64,000 nucleotides of DNA from Lewinellaceae bacterium (GCA_020636435.1 JACJXX010000002.1:2356001-2420000), one strand, 5' to 3'; positions 28,573 to 36,091 are shown, counted from the first letter of the stretch. Numbers and translations: made by a program. Notes: generated from the sequence alone by a model not told the origin.

Positions 28573-28743
28573 GTAACTATTTACCATGTCGGCTGAAAAT
28601 GCCTGACTTTTGCCCCGTCCCTAAAGGGTGGTCAGGCATTTTCAGCCTTTGCTCCGTCGCCGGAGCGGCTTTGGCGCATAGGAGACAGGGGCGGGGCAAA
28701 CAAAGGCTGAAATTGCCGTCTCGAAGTTGACCTAAACAGTTAC
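28573..28743. mobile_element. 171-bp foldback element with terminal repeats and likely target duplication, upstream of PL17
   Basis: Ends read GTAACTATTTA (28573-28583) and TAAACAGTTAC (28733-28743), inverted repeats with one mismatch. The flanks GATTTTTA (28565-28572) and AATTTTTA (28744-28751) match at 7 of 8 positions, as expected for an 8-bp target duplication. Inside is a perfect 17-bp stem, GGCTGAAAATGCCTGAC (28591-28607) with its complement at 28631-28647. A third copy of the motif lies at 28703-28720. A half copy of the inner motif appears at 26265-26295, before the PL6 gene. The element ends 7 bp before the PL17 ATG, so it may also alter expression of that gene. Confidence 0.65.
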
Positions 28744-28750
28744 AATTTTT

Positions 28751-31150
28751 ATGAAAAATATATTAAAAATATCGGCCACCCTTCTAAGATTGGACAGCTC
28801 GGCGGTGTTTCGTCCACCGTACACTGCACCACGCCACAGTTTCCCCGTACATCGTACACAAGCCCGGCAACCTTTGTCCAGCGTTAGACGGATAGCCAAA
28901 ATATCGCTTGTTTTTTCGCTGTTCTTCAGTACGGCCAAGGTGTCATTTTCTCAGGATCACCCTTGCCTGATGCTTACCCCGAATAGCATAGAAAACATAC
29001 GTGCCCAATTGGGGCAAGCGCCATTGTTCGACCAAGAATTGGCAAAAACAATACAAGAGGTAAATGCGGAAATCGAGGAGGGCATATTTGTCCCGGTGCC
29101 AAAAGACATGGCAGGGGGCTATACCCATGAGCGCCACAAAAAGAATTTCTTGATTTTACAAAAGGCGGGGAATTTATTTCAAATAACAGGCGACGAAAAA
29201 TATGCCGTATATATTCGGGATATGCTCCTCGAATATGCGGAACTTTTCCCCACACTGGGCCTCCACCCGACAAATAGATCCTATGCAACTGGAAAAATAT
29301 TTTGGCAATGCCTGAACGATGCCAATTGGCTGGTCTATGTGAGCCAGGCGTATGACTGCATATATGATTGGTTGGAGCCGGAACAGGTTCAGCATTTGAA
29401 CAGCAAATTGTTCCGGCCATTCGCCGATTTCATATCGGTTGAAAATCCTCAGTTTTTTAATCGAATTCACAATCACAGCACATGGGCCAATGCCGCCGTT
29501 GGCATGATTGGCCTGGTGATGGGCGACTCAGCATTGGTGAAGCGGGCATTATATGGCCTGGAAAATGACGGCATAAGCGAGGATGAAACCGACAACGATG
29601 GCGGATATATAAAAGTGGCCGGCGTGCGGAAAGCGGGCTTTTTGGCGCAGCTCGATTATTCATTTTCACCGGATGGATATTTCACCGAAGGGCCTTATTA
29701 TTTGCGGTATGCGATGTTGCCATTTTTATTGTTTGGAAAATCATTGGCCAATAACCGGCCGGATCTTGACATATTGAATTATCGGGACGGAATATTGTTA
29801 AAAGCGGTTGATGCCCTTTTAAATCAAACGGATGCACAAGGGCAGTTTTTTCCAATTAATGATGCACAGAAAGGCATGTCCTGGTTGTCGAGAGAAGTGG
29901 TGGCGGGCGTAGACATCGCCTATTTTCACGGAGGCCGCGACCCCATGTTGCTCTCCATCGCCAAAAAACAAAATAGGGTGTTGCTGGACGAAACAGGTTT
30001 TGCGGTGGCGGCCGATATTGAAAAAGGATTGGCGGTTCCCTACAAGCAAAAACCCGTCGCTTATGTGGATGGGGCAGATGGAAAAAAAGGTGGCGTCGGT
30101 ATTTTGCGCACCAGCACTGAAGACGGCGAATTTTGCGCCGTTTTCAAATATTCCGCACACGGAATGGGGCATGGCCATTTTGACAAATTATCCTATTCGC
30201 TTTATGATGAGCTGGGGGAAATTATTCAGGATTACGGCGCTGCCCGTTGGGTGAATATTGACCAAAAAGGCGGTGGCCGGTATTTGCCGGAAAACAACAC
30301 CTTTGCCAAACAAAGCATTGCCCATAATACAGTGGTCGTGAACGAAATTTCACATTATGAAGGCGATGTGAAAAAAGGAGAAGCCCATCACCCCGTCCCC
30401 TATTTTTTCAATGCCGATAATGACGACATTCAAATAGGCAGCGCAAAAGATTTTGATGCTTATGAAGGTGTCGAATTGCACCGAACCTTGATTTTAATGA
30501 AGGATGAAAATTTTCAACAGCCCATTTTAATTGATGTATTTAAAATAAATTCGGAAAAAGAAAATCAATATGATCTGCCAATTTGGTTTCAGGGCCATTT
30601 GTTGCAAACCAATTTTGAATACAACACAGCATTAAATTCCCTTTCTCCATTTGGCACAGCTCACGGTTATCAGCATATATGGAAAGAAGCAACGGGGAGT
30701 ACGGAAAATAAAAATGCCAAAATCACCTGGTTCAATCATGGCCGTTTTTATTCATTGACGTCTGCCGTTTCCGATAATGACGAATTGATTTTTGCCCGCT
30801 CCGGCGCCAATGATCCTGAATTTAATTTAAGGCATGACCCCGCATTTGTCATCAGAAAAAAAGGCGAGAAAAATACGGTATTTATTTCCATCGTCGAACC
30901 ACATGGGGAATACAATCCGGTGGCGGAAATCCCGCACAGCCCTTTCAGCAGCATCGAATCAGTAGAGGTCATTCATGATGATTCCGAATACACGGTTTTT
31001 CATGTTGAAAAAATAGATGGAATGAAATGGGAGGTAGCGCTGTCAAATACCAATGCGGATAAAGATGCCCATCACAAACTGGAAATAAACGGCGAGAAAT
31101 ACGAATGGCAAGGGCCGTTTTATATTTCAAAAAACATCAACAATGAATAA
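28751..31150 (+). CDS. PL17 oligoalginate lyase with a 44-codon insertion in its signal peptide
   Basis: This exolytic alginate lyase, of the heparinase II/III-type fold, turns oligoalginate into monomeric unsaturated uronate. An alpha/alpha-toroid N-terminal half (NRIHNHSTWANAAVG, GYFTEGPYYLRYAM with probable catalytic Asn/His and Tyr) is followed by a beta-sandwich half (YSAHGMGHGHFDKLSYSLYD, HNTVVVNEISHYEG). The frame is 799 residues from the ATG at 28751. Residues 9-52 are foreign to the family and are encoded by a small MITE-like element plus its target duplication (28774-28905). Without it the N-terminus reads MKNILKISLVFSLFFS and on to FSQ, a normal signal peptide. A TTG at 28874 would restore a usable signal (VRRIAKISLVFSLFFSTA) today. 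Its 3' end overlaps the kdgF start by 8 bp. Confidence 0.9.
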   Translation: MKNILKISATLLRLDSSAVFRPPYTAPRHSFPVHRTQARQPLSSVRRIAKISLVFSLFFSTAKVSFSQDHPCLMLTPNSIENIRAQLGQAPLFDQELAKTIQEVNAEIEEGIFVPVPKDMAGGYTHERHKKNFLILQKAGNLFQITGDEKYAVYIRDMLLEYAELFPTLGLHPTNRSYATGKIFWQCLNDANWLVYVSQAYDCIYDWLEPEQVQHLNSKLFRPFADFISVENPQFFNRIHNHSTWANAAVGMIGLVMGDSALVKRALYGLENDGISEDETDNDGGYIKVAGVRKAGFLAQLDYSFSPDGYFTEGPYYLRYAMLPFLLFGKSLANNRPDLDILNYRDGILLKAVDALLNQTDAQGQFFPINDAQKGMSWLSREVVAGVDIAYFHGGRDPMLLSIAKKQNRVLLDETGFAVAADIEKGLAVPYKQKPVAYVDGADGKKGGVGILRTSTEDGEFCAVFKYSAHGMGHGHFDKLSYSLYDELGEIIQDYGAARWVNIDQKGGGRYLPENNTFAKQSIAHNTVVVNEISHYEGDVKKGEAHHPVPYFFNADNDDIQIGSAKDFDAYEGVELHRTLILMKDENFQQPILIDVFKINSEKENQYDLPIWFQGHLLQTNFEYNTALNSLSPFGTAHGYQHIWKEATGSTENKNAKITWFNHGRFYSLTSAVSDNDELIFARSGANDPEFNLRHDPAFVIRKKGEKNTVFISIVEPHGEYNPVAEIPHSPFSSIESVEVIHDDSEYTVFHVEKIDGMKWEVALSNTNADKDAHHKLEINGEKYEWQGPFYISKNINNE
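28774..28897. mobile_element. 124-bp MITE-like element inserted in frame in the PL17 signal peptide
   Basis: The element starts GGCCACCCTTCTAAG and ends with the imperfect inverse (CGTTAGACGGATAGCC); the two 23-bp ends match at 17 positions. It is flanked by AAAATATC on both sides (28766-28773 and 28898-28905), an 8-bp direct repeat consistent with target duplication. Element plus one duplication equal 132 bp, exactly 44 codons, and contain no stop in the lyase frame. No transposase is encoded. Confidence 0.7.
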
Positions 31151-31487
31151 AATCAAGCCAAGCAAAGAATTCTTTTTCGACGAAGAAGAAAAATGGGAAC
31201 AGGTTGACCCAAAAATTCAACGGCAAATTCACGGCACGGATGATAAGATCATGCTCGTTAAAGCCAAGTTTGAAGAAGGGGGAGTTGGCCAATTGCACGA
31301 GCACCATCATTCGCAAGTGACCTACGTGGCCAGCGGCGAATTTGAAATGACCATTGGCGGCCAGGTAAAAACCATCAAAGCGGGAGATTCCTATTACATA
31401 CCACCCCATGTGATGCATGGGTGCGTATGTAAAAAGCCGGGCGTATTGATTGATGTGTTCAGCCCCTACCGGGAGGACTTTTTGTAA
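31143..31487 (+). CDS. kdgF: KdgF-like cupin, unsaturated uronate to DEH conversion
   Basis: This 114-residue single-domain cupin converts the 4,5-unsaturated uronate released by alginate lyases into the linear keto sugar (DEH), a step that also occurs spontaneously but slowly. The metal-binding first motif (QLHEHHHSQVTYVASGEFE, with His52, His54 and Gln58) and second motif (GDSYYIPPHVMHG, with His92) are present, and the size is typical of KdgF. It has no signal peptide, so it acts in the cytoplasm on imported products. Its start lies inside the last codons of the PL17 gene, showing translational coupling and supporting the pathway assignment. Confidence 0.88.
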   Translation: MNKIKPSKEFFFDEEEKWEQVDPKIQRQIHGTDDKIMLVKAKFEEGGVGQLHEHHHSQVTYVASGEFEMTIGGQVKTIKAGDSYYIPPHVMHGCVCKKPGVLIDVFSPYREDFL

Positions 31488-31545
31488 CCAACTGGCATTG
31501 GTTGAATCCGTCCGTCGTCAACCTTTGGCCGTCAACCCTATAACA

Positions 31546-32811
31546 ATGAAACTAAAAGGATTAAGATGGTGGATCATTGCACTGATCGCTTTGGCGACTA
31601 TTATCAACTACATCGACCGGTCGGCGTTGGCGGTGATGTGGCCCAGCATACAAGATGAGCTGGGGTTTACCAATTACGATTATGCCATCATGCTCAACGT
31701 ATTTATGGTGGCCTATGCCCTGGGGCAGTCGCTTTCCGGCCGCATGTTCGACTGGGTGGGTACCCGCATGGGCTACGTGATTAGCATCGCAGTTTGGGGG
31801 GCTTCCACGGCCTTGCACTCGGTGGCCCGCGGGGTGTTGTCCTTCAGCTTTTTCCGGGCTACGCTTGGGCTTTCCGAGGCCGGCAACTGGCCGGGAGCAG
31901 TGAAGAGCAATGCGGAGTGGTTCCCGATCAAGGAACGGGCCATTGCACAAGGCATCTTCAACGCGGGCGCTTCGGTCGGTTCAGTTATCGCGCCGCCGCT
32001 GATCGCCATGCTCTACCTGGGCTTCGGCTGGCGGATCACCTTCCTGATCGTCGGCCTGCTGGGTATTTTCTGGGTGATCCCCTGGCTGATCATCAATAAA
32101 ACGACGCCGGACAAACACCCCTGGCTGGAAGAAGAGGAAAGGCAGTACATCCTTTCCGGGCAGGTACAAGCGGAAGAAGGTGCGCCGGAAGAAAAGCCGC
32201 TGTCCATGGCAAAAATCCTGTCTTACCGGGAATCCTGGGCAGTATTGGTGTCCCGTTTTTTCCTGGAGCCGATCTGGTGGCTGTTCGTCGGCTGGATGCC
32301 GCTATACCTTGCCGATACCTACGGTTTTGACGTCAAGCAGATCGGCTTGTTTGCCTGGGTGCCTTATGTAGGCGCTGCGGTAGGCAGCATAAGTGGCGGC
32401 TGGTACGCCGGGCGCCTGATGGGCGGCGGAGCCAGCGTAGACAAAGCGAGGAAAAGAACCATTGCCATTGGCGGAGTGATCATGTTTCTGGGCTTGCTGG
32501 CCACCATCATGTTGGCCGACACGCCCTTGAAATTCGTCGTCATCGTAGCTCTGGTGCTATTTGGGTTCCAGTTTTCTATCAGCAACATACAGACCATACC
32601 CAGCGACCTGTTCAGCGGCAAGTCGGTGGCTTCCTTGGCCGGCTTTGGCGGCACGGTAGGCGTGTTCTCCGTCATCATCATGAATTTCCTGGTGCCGGTG
32701 ATCACCACTCAGTCCTACACGCCCGCCTTTGTGATCATCGCTGCCTTTGTTCCGCTGGGCGTGCTGGCCATTTATGTGCTGTGCAAAAATATCGGGCCGG
32801 TAGAAGTGTAG
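31546..32811 (+). CDS. MFS transporter, anion:cation symporter type (hexuronate/DEH uptake)
   Basis: This 421-residue transporter has twelve hydrophobic segments. NYIDRSALAVMWPSI in the first segment and GRMFDWVGTRMGY after the second are typical of the ACS family that includes ExuT. FFRATLGLSEAGNWPGAVKSNAEWF is a hallmark of sugar-acid members. In this context it probably carries unsaturated uronate or DEH across the inner membrane. I chose the ATG at 31546, 58 bp after kdgF. An earlier in-frame start at 31450 would overlap the kdgF coding region and add a non-membrane leader with no similarity. Confidence 0.88.
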   Translation: MKLKGLRWWIIALIALATIINYIDRSALAVMWPSIQDELGFTNYDYAIMLNVFMVAYALGQSLSGRMFDWVGTRMGYVISIAVWGASTALHSVARGVLSFSFFRATLGLSEAGNWPGAVKSNAEWFPIKERAIAQGIFNAGASVGSVIAPPLIAMLYLGFGWRITFLIVGLLGIFWVIPWLIINKTTPDKHPWLEEEERQYILSGQVQAEEGAPEEKPLSMAKILSYRESWAVLVSRFFLEPIWWLFVGWMPLYLADTYGFDVKQIGLFAWVPYVGAAVGSISGGWYAGRLMGGGASVDKARKRTIAIGGVIMFLGLLATIMLADTPLKFVVIVALVLFGFQFSISNIQTIPSDLFSGKSVASLAGFGGTVGVFSVIIMNFLVPVITTQSYTPAFVIIAAFVPLGVLAIYVLCKNIGPVEV

Positions 32812-32840
32812 CGCGAATTTTAACACATTTAGTAGTGATT

Positions 32841-32945
32841 AAAAAATAAGTTCGACATTTTGAGTCAATGAATTATTTTGAAGGCCAGCAGTCTCATTAG
32901 GGCAAAGGCCTTCAAAATAATTCATTGACGCCGAACTTATTTTTT
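32841..32945. terminator. Nested perfect hairpin (terminator with a second stem in its loop)
   Basis: The outer 14-bp arms AAAAAATAAGTTCG (32841-32854) and CGAACTTATTTTTT (32932-32945) are perfect complements. Inside them is a second perfect 22-bp stem (32865-32886 with 32907-32928) around a 20-base loop. The outer stem with its T-run has the form of a two-way terminator. Nearly the same outer stem, without the inner one, follows the NamZ gene (47903-47928), and both share TAGTGATTAAAAAATAAG. Its position between the MFS gene and the first reductase would split the operon into two transcripts. Confidence 0.75.
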
Positions 32946-32989
32946 AAGCGTTCCTTAAGCGAATTAAAAACAATTAAAAATAAGCAATT

Positions 32990-33748
32990 ATGACAAATAA
33001 GAAAGTAGCTGTTGTTACCGGAGCAACCGGTGGTATTGGCTTTGCAGTAGCAAAAAGATTAGGCAAAGACGGTTTTGCTGTAGTAATCAACGGCATAGAG
33101 GATGAGGCAGGAGCTAAAAGAGTTGAAGAACTCACTGCGGAGGGAATAGATGCTGAATATTGCGGATTCGATGTTACAAAAGACGAGTTGGTGACTGAAA
33201 ACATCACCAAAATAGGCGAAAAGTATGGCAAAATAGATGTGCTTGTAAATAATGCCGGCGGATTAGGTGGAAGATCTCGTTTTGAAGATATGACCACAGA
33301 TTTTTACCGATTTGTAATGGCATTAAACCTGGATTCTGTGTTTTTCGCTTCAAGAGCGGCAATACCTTTCCTTAAAAAGGGAGATCATCCTACCATAATC
33401 AACTACACTTCCAATGCAGCATGGAATGCAGGAGGGCCGGGAGCTGGAATTTACGGTACATCTAAAGCTGGAGTTCATGCCATTACAAGAGCATTAGCAA
33501 AAGACCTGGCCGAATATGGCATTAGAGTAAATGCAGTATCTCCAGGTACCATTGACACGCCATTTCATCAGCAGATTAAATCTACCAAGCCAGAAGTTTT
33601 TGCTTCATGGGCTAAAAATATTATGCTGGGAAGACTGGGCCAGCCAGAAGATGTAGCTGGGGTTGTTGCTTTTCTGGCCAGTAGCGATGCTGCCTTCATA
33701 ACCGCAGAAACCATCCAGGTTGGCGGCGGCCAGGCACTGGGAATCTAA
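32990..33748 (+). CDS. SDR-family oxidoreductase, probable DEH reductase
   Basis: This 252-residue short-chain dehydrogenase has the nucleotide-binding TGATGGIGFAVA motif, NNAGG and the catalytic pair Tyr155/Lys159 (YGTSK). It also has the C-terminal VGGGQ loop seen in FabG-like members. In alginate loci of marine Bacteroidota one such enzyme reduces DEH to 2-keto-3-deoxygluconate (KDG) with NAD(P)H. That function is inferred from neighbours, as a FabG-type activity cannot be excluded by sequence. Codons are clearly more A/T-ending than in surrounding housekeeping genes, suggesting acquisition from a lower-GC relative. A second SDR at 34030 is only moderately similar. Confidence 0.8.
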   Translation: MTNKKVAVVTGATGGIGFAVAKRLGKDGFAVVINGIEDEAGAKRVEELTAEGIDAEYCGFDVTKDELVTENITKIGEKYGKIDVLVNNAGGLGGRSRFEDMTTDFYRFVMALNLDSVFFASRAAIPFLKKGDHPTIINYTSNAAWNAGGPGAGIYGTSKAGVHAITRALAKDLAEYGIRVNAVSPGTIDTPFHQQIKSTKPEVFASWAKNIMLGRLGQPEDVAGVVAFLASSDAAFITAETIQVGGGQALGI

Positions 33749-33757
33749 TTATTAAAC

Positions 33758-34001
33758 GAGGAGTGGGCATAATAGAAAATGGAACGCAGATTTGCACGGA
33801 TTAGACGGATAACGCGGATTCCGGGAAGCCCACCTTTCCAGATTTTTGCGGTTTTTGGACGCGGATATTGCGGATTTCCGCAATATCCGCGTGAAGATCT
33901 GCGTCAATCACCCGATGCCTGTGCTATAGGCTTCCCAATCAGCGCTGATCCGCTGCATTCGCGCCGATCCGTGTTCTATATCGGCACAATGCCCACCCCT
34001 C
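33758..34001. mobile_element. 244-bp MITE-like element between the two SDR genes
   Basis: Terminal inverted repeats GAGGAGTGGGCAT (33758-33770) and ATGCCCACCCCTC (33989-34001) differ at one position. The element is bounded by an identical 11-bp direct repeat, AATTATTAAAC (33747-33757 and 34002-34012). Within it lies a perfect 15-bp hairpin with a 2-base loop, CGCGGATATTGCGGA (33860-33874) and its complement (33877-33891). A second pair surrounds that hairpin: ACGCAGATTTGCACG with CGTGAAGATCTGCGT. The left direct repeat overlaps the stop codon of the first SDR. Taking the element out brings the second SDR to about 28 bp downstream, a normal operon spacing. A frame from 33779 through the element has no coding character. 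Confidence 0.75.
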
Positions 34002-34029
34002 AATTATTAAACCCTTTAAAAAGAAAGTA

Positions 34030-34785
34030 ATGAGTACACTAAAAGGAAAGGTAGCAGTAGTAACCGGAGGGGCACGAGATATTGGCAGAGCCATTTCTGT
34101 AGGCTTAGCAAAAGAAGGAGCTAAAGTAGTTGTAAATTATTATAGTTCAGAAGCCGGAGCTAATGAAACCGTTAATGAGATAAAATCTTTTGGCGGTGAA
34201 GCTATTGCGGTTCAGGCGGATGTATCTAATTTAGAGGATATACAGCATTTAAAGGCAAAAGCGGTAGCGGCATTCGGAGATAAGATCGATATTCTGGTCA
34301 ATAATGCCGGAGGCCTCTTTGCCCGTAAAACATTACAAGAACTGGATGAGTCTTTTTATGACTTAGTAATGAACGTCAACTTTAAGGCTACCGTTTTCGC
34401 AATGCAGGCATTTGAGCCTTTAATGGGTAAAGGTGCTTCCATCATAAACCTTTCTTCGCAGGCAGCAAGAGACGGCGGCGGCGGCGGATCTTCCCTATAT
34501 GCTTCTTCTAAAGGAGCGGTAACCACATTTACCAGATCAATGGCAAAAGAGCTTGGGCCAAAAGGCATTAGGGTAAATGCAGTTTGCCCGGGGTTAATTG
34601 CTACGAAATTTCACGATGATTTCACAAAAGATGAAGTTCGGGAAATGGTTGCAGAAAAAACGCCTTTAAGAAGAGAAGGAGGAGCGGAGGAAGTGGCAGA
34701 CTTAGTGGTTTATTTAGCTTCTGACAACAGCTCGTTCGTAAACGGAGTTAATTTCGATATCAATGGGGGGTTAGCATTTTCATAA
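34030..34785 (+). CDS. SDR-family oxidoreductase (second), uronate/DEH pathway
   Basis: This 251-residue short-chain dehydrogenase has the Rossmann motif TGGARDIGRAIS, NNAGGLF, and the catalytic Tyr157/Lys161 pair (YASSK). The ending NGVNFDINGGLAFS is typical of the family. Two SDR genes side by side occur in several alginolytic clusters; one is usually the DEH reductase and the other may act on a related keto sugar or use the other cofactor. Which is which cannot be told here. Codon use is A/T-rich like the first SDR. The gene lies 112 bp before KDG kinase. Confidence 0.8.
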   Translation: MSTLKGKVAVVTGGARDIGRAISVGLAKEGAKVVVNYYSSEAGANETVNEIKSFGGEAIAVQADVSNLEDIQHLKAKAVAAFGDKIDILVNNAGGLFARKTLQELDESFYDLVMNVNFKATVFAMQAFEPLMGKGASIINLSSQAARDGGGGGSSLYASSKGAVTTFTRSMAKELGPKGIRVNAVCPGLIATKFHDDFTKDEVREMVAEKTPLRREGGAEEVADLVVYLASDNSSFVNGVNFDINGGLAFS

Positions 34786-34863
34786 CGAGATTTTTCAGTT
34801 TTCTCATTCAATCGGCGCCCAAAAACAGGCGATTACTATGTAAGATGGTTGGGCTGGAATTGC

Positions 34864-34871
34864 TATCTTTG
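34864..34871 (+). promoter_or_regulatory. Possible -7 box before KDG kinase
   Basis: TATCTTTG fits the Bacteroidota TAnnTTTG -7 consensus, 26 bp before the kinase ATG. It sits between the arms of the short inverted repeat GGGCTG (34851-34856) and CAGCCC (34878-34883). A -33 element at the usual spacing is not clear, so this is tentative. Confidence 0.35.
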
Positions 34872-34897
34872 AGCGGACAGCCCAAAAAAAGAATAGT

Positions 34898-35902
34898 ATG
34901 GCTAAAAAACTAATAACATTTGGGGAAGTAATGATGCGTTTGTCACCACCGGGCTATTCAAAATTTTCGCAAGCTACTTCTTTCGAACTGGTTTATGGAG
35001 GCGGCGAGGCCAATGTAGCTATTTCATGCGCCTATCTGGGCATGGAAGCAGCCCACGTGACCCGTTTTCCGGATAATGCCCTTGGAAGAGCGGCCACTCA
35101 ATTTTTACGTCAGCATTGGTTAAGCACCGAACATGTTTTTTATGGCGGGGACATGATGGGCAAATATTTTCTGGAAAAAGGCGCCGTGCATAGGCCCAGT
35201 GAGGTGATTTATGAAAGGGCAGGGTCTTCGTTCTCCTTAATAGAACCGTCCATGGTCGATTGGGAACATGTCCTCAAAGACGCAGATTGGTTCCATTGGA
35301 CAGGTATCACCCCGGCCGTTTCGGAAGGGGCCGCCATGTGTTGCCTGGATGCCATTAAAATAGCAAACCGAATGGGAATACCGGTTTCTGGGGATATTAA
35401 TTCGCGCAAAAACATGTGGAAGTATGGGAAAACCATGGAGGAAGTTATGCCGGAGTTGGTGCGAAATTGTGATATCGTGATCACCAGCAGCTACGGCATC
35501 CATGAAATGTTCGGACTAGGCCAACCGGGGAAAAAATTTCGGATTTCAGCCAAACTGCTAATGGACGCTTTTCCAAAAATTCAGAAAGTGGTGGGAAAAG
35601 ACAGGGAATCCATAAGCGCTTCTCATCAGCAAATACAGGGTAAAATGTGGACCGGGGAAAAGTACATTAAAAATGAAACGTTGAACATTACCCACGTCGT
35701 AGACCGCGTTGGCACCGGAGATGCCTTTGCTGCTGGCCTGATCTATGGGTTATTGCATTATGATGATGATGTACAAGCTTTGAAATTTGCTTCCGCTGCT
35801 TGTGCGCTAAAACATACTGTTCCAGGGGATGTAAATATGGTGTCTTTGGAAAACGTGCTGAGTTTAATGGAAGGGGATACTTCCGGGGCAATAAGAAGGT
35901 AG
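34898..35902 (+). CDS. kdgK: 2-keto-3-deoxygluconate kinase (PfkB family)
   Basis: This 334-residue PfkB-type sugar kinase phosphorylates KDG at O6 to KDPG, the last step before aldolase cleavage to pyruvate and glyceraldehyde 3-phosphate. The N-terminal GEVMMRLSPPG and GGGEANVAISCAYLG blocks and the anion-hole motif RVGTGDAFAAGLIYG with catalytic base Asp275 are present. The protein matches KdgK better than fructokinase in its long insertion around residues 180-250. It ends the alginate locus; no KDPG aldolase gene is found nearby, so that enzyme must be encoded elsewhere. Confidence 0.88.
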   Translation: MAKKLITFGEVMMRLSPPGYSKFSQATSFELVYGGGEANVAISCAYLGMEAAHVTRFPDNALGRAATQFLRQHWLSTEHVFYGGDMMGKYFLEKGAVHRPSEVIYERAGSSFSLIEPSMVDWEHVLKDADWFHWTGITPAVSEGAAMCCLDAIKIANRMGIPVSGDINSRKNMWKYGKTMEEVMPELVRNCDIVITSSYGIHEMFGLGQPGKKFRISAKLLMDAFPKIQKVVGKDRESISASHQQIQGKMWTGEKYIKNETLNITHVVDRVGTGDAFAAGLIYGLLHYDDDVQALKFASAACALKHTVPGDVNMVSLENVLSLMEGDTSGAIRR

Positions 35903-35916
35903 GCTCCAATGTAAAA

Positions 35917-36046
35917 TCAAGCAGTATGACTTTTGAGCAAGCACTCATCTACTTTGTCCAAACCTTCTTTGGTGTCGGAAAGCACGATTAGGGTATCATT
36001 GGCCAATATTACGGTAGAACCATTGGGCACCAAATATTTGCTCTTG
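35917..36046 (-). pseudogene. C-terminal remnant of a TrkA-C-type potassium/proton antiporter
   Basis: On the minus strand about 42 codons read KYLVPNGSTVILANDTLIVL and then SDTKEGLDKVDECL before a stop at 35917. This is the pattern of a C-terminal TrkA-C domain, as found at the end of potassium/proton antiporters of the CvrA type. No start codon is available, and an in-frame stop lies just upstream (around 36055). The remnant ends next to the ArsR operator, so the upstream body of the gene was probably lost when the ArsR-thioredoxin-permease module arrived. Family assignment rests on a short stretch and is tentative. Confidence 0.5.
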
Positions 36047-36082
36047 ATTAACTATAAAGTTCATCGTATATTTGCGATAAAC
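36044..36082 (+). promoter_or_regulatory. Promoter and operator of the arsR-like gene
   Basis: A dyad TTCATCG...CGATAAA spans 36060-36081. A -7 box TATATTTG (36067-36074) lies inside it and TTG is placed 20 bp upstream (36044). The gene starts at 36092. A second site with the same half-sequences stands at 36527-36548, before the thioredoxin and permease genes. This points to a repressor controlling both its own gene and the downstream pair. Confidence 0.65.
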
Positions 36083-36091
36083 TTAATAACT

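Noticed and set aside
31450..31545. Early start of the MFS transporter
   Set aside because: It overlaps the kdgF gene end and adds a leader without similarity; the family starts at the 31546 ATG.
33779..34030. Frame of 83 codons between the SDR genes
   Set aside because: It lies entirely in the MITE-like element and reads through its inverted repeats.
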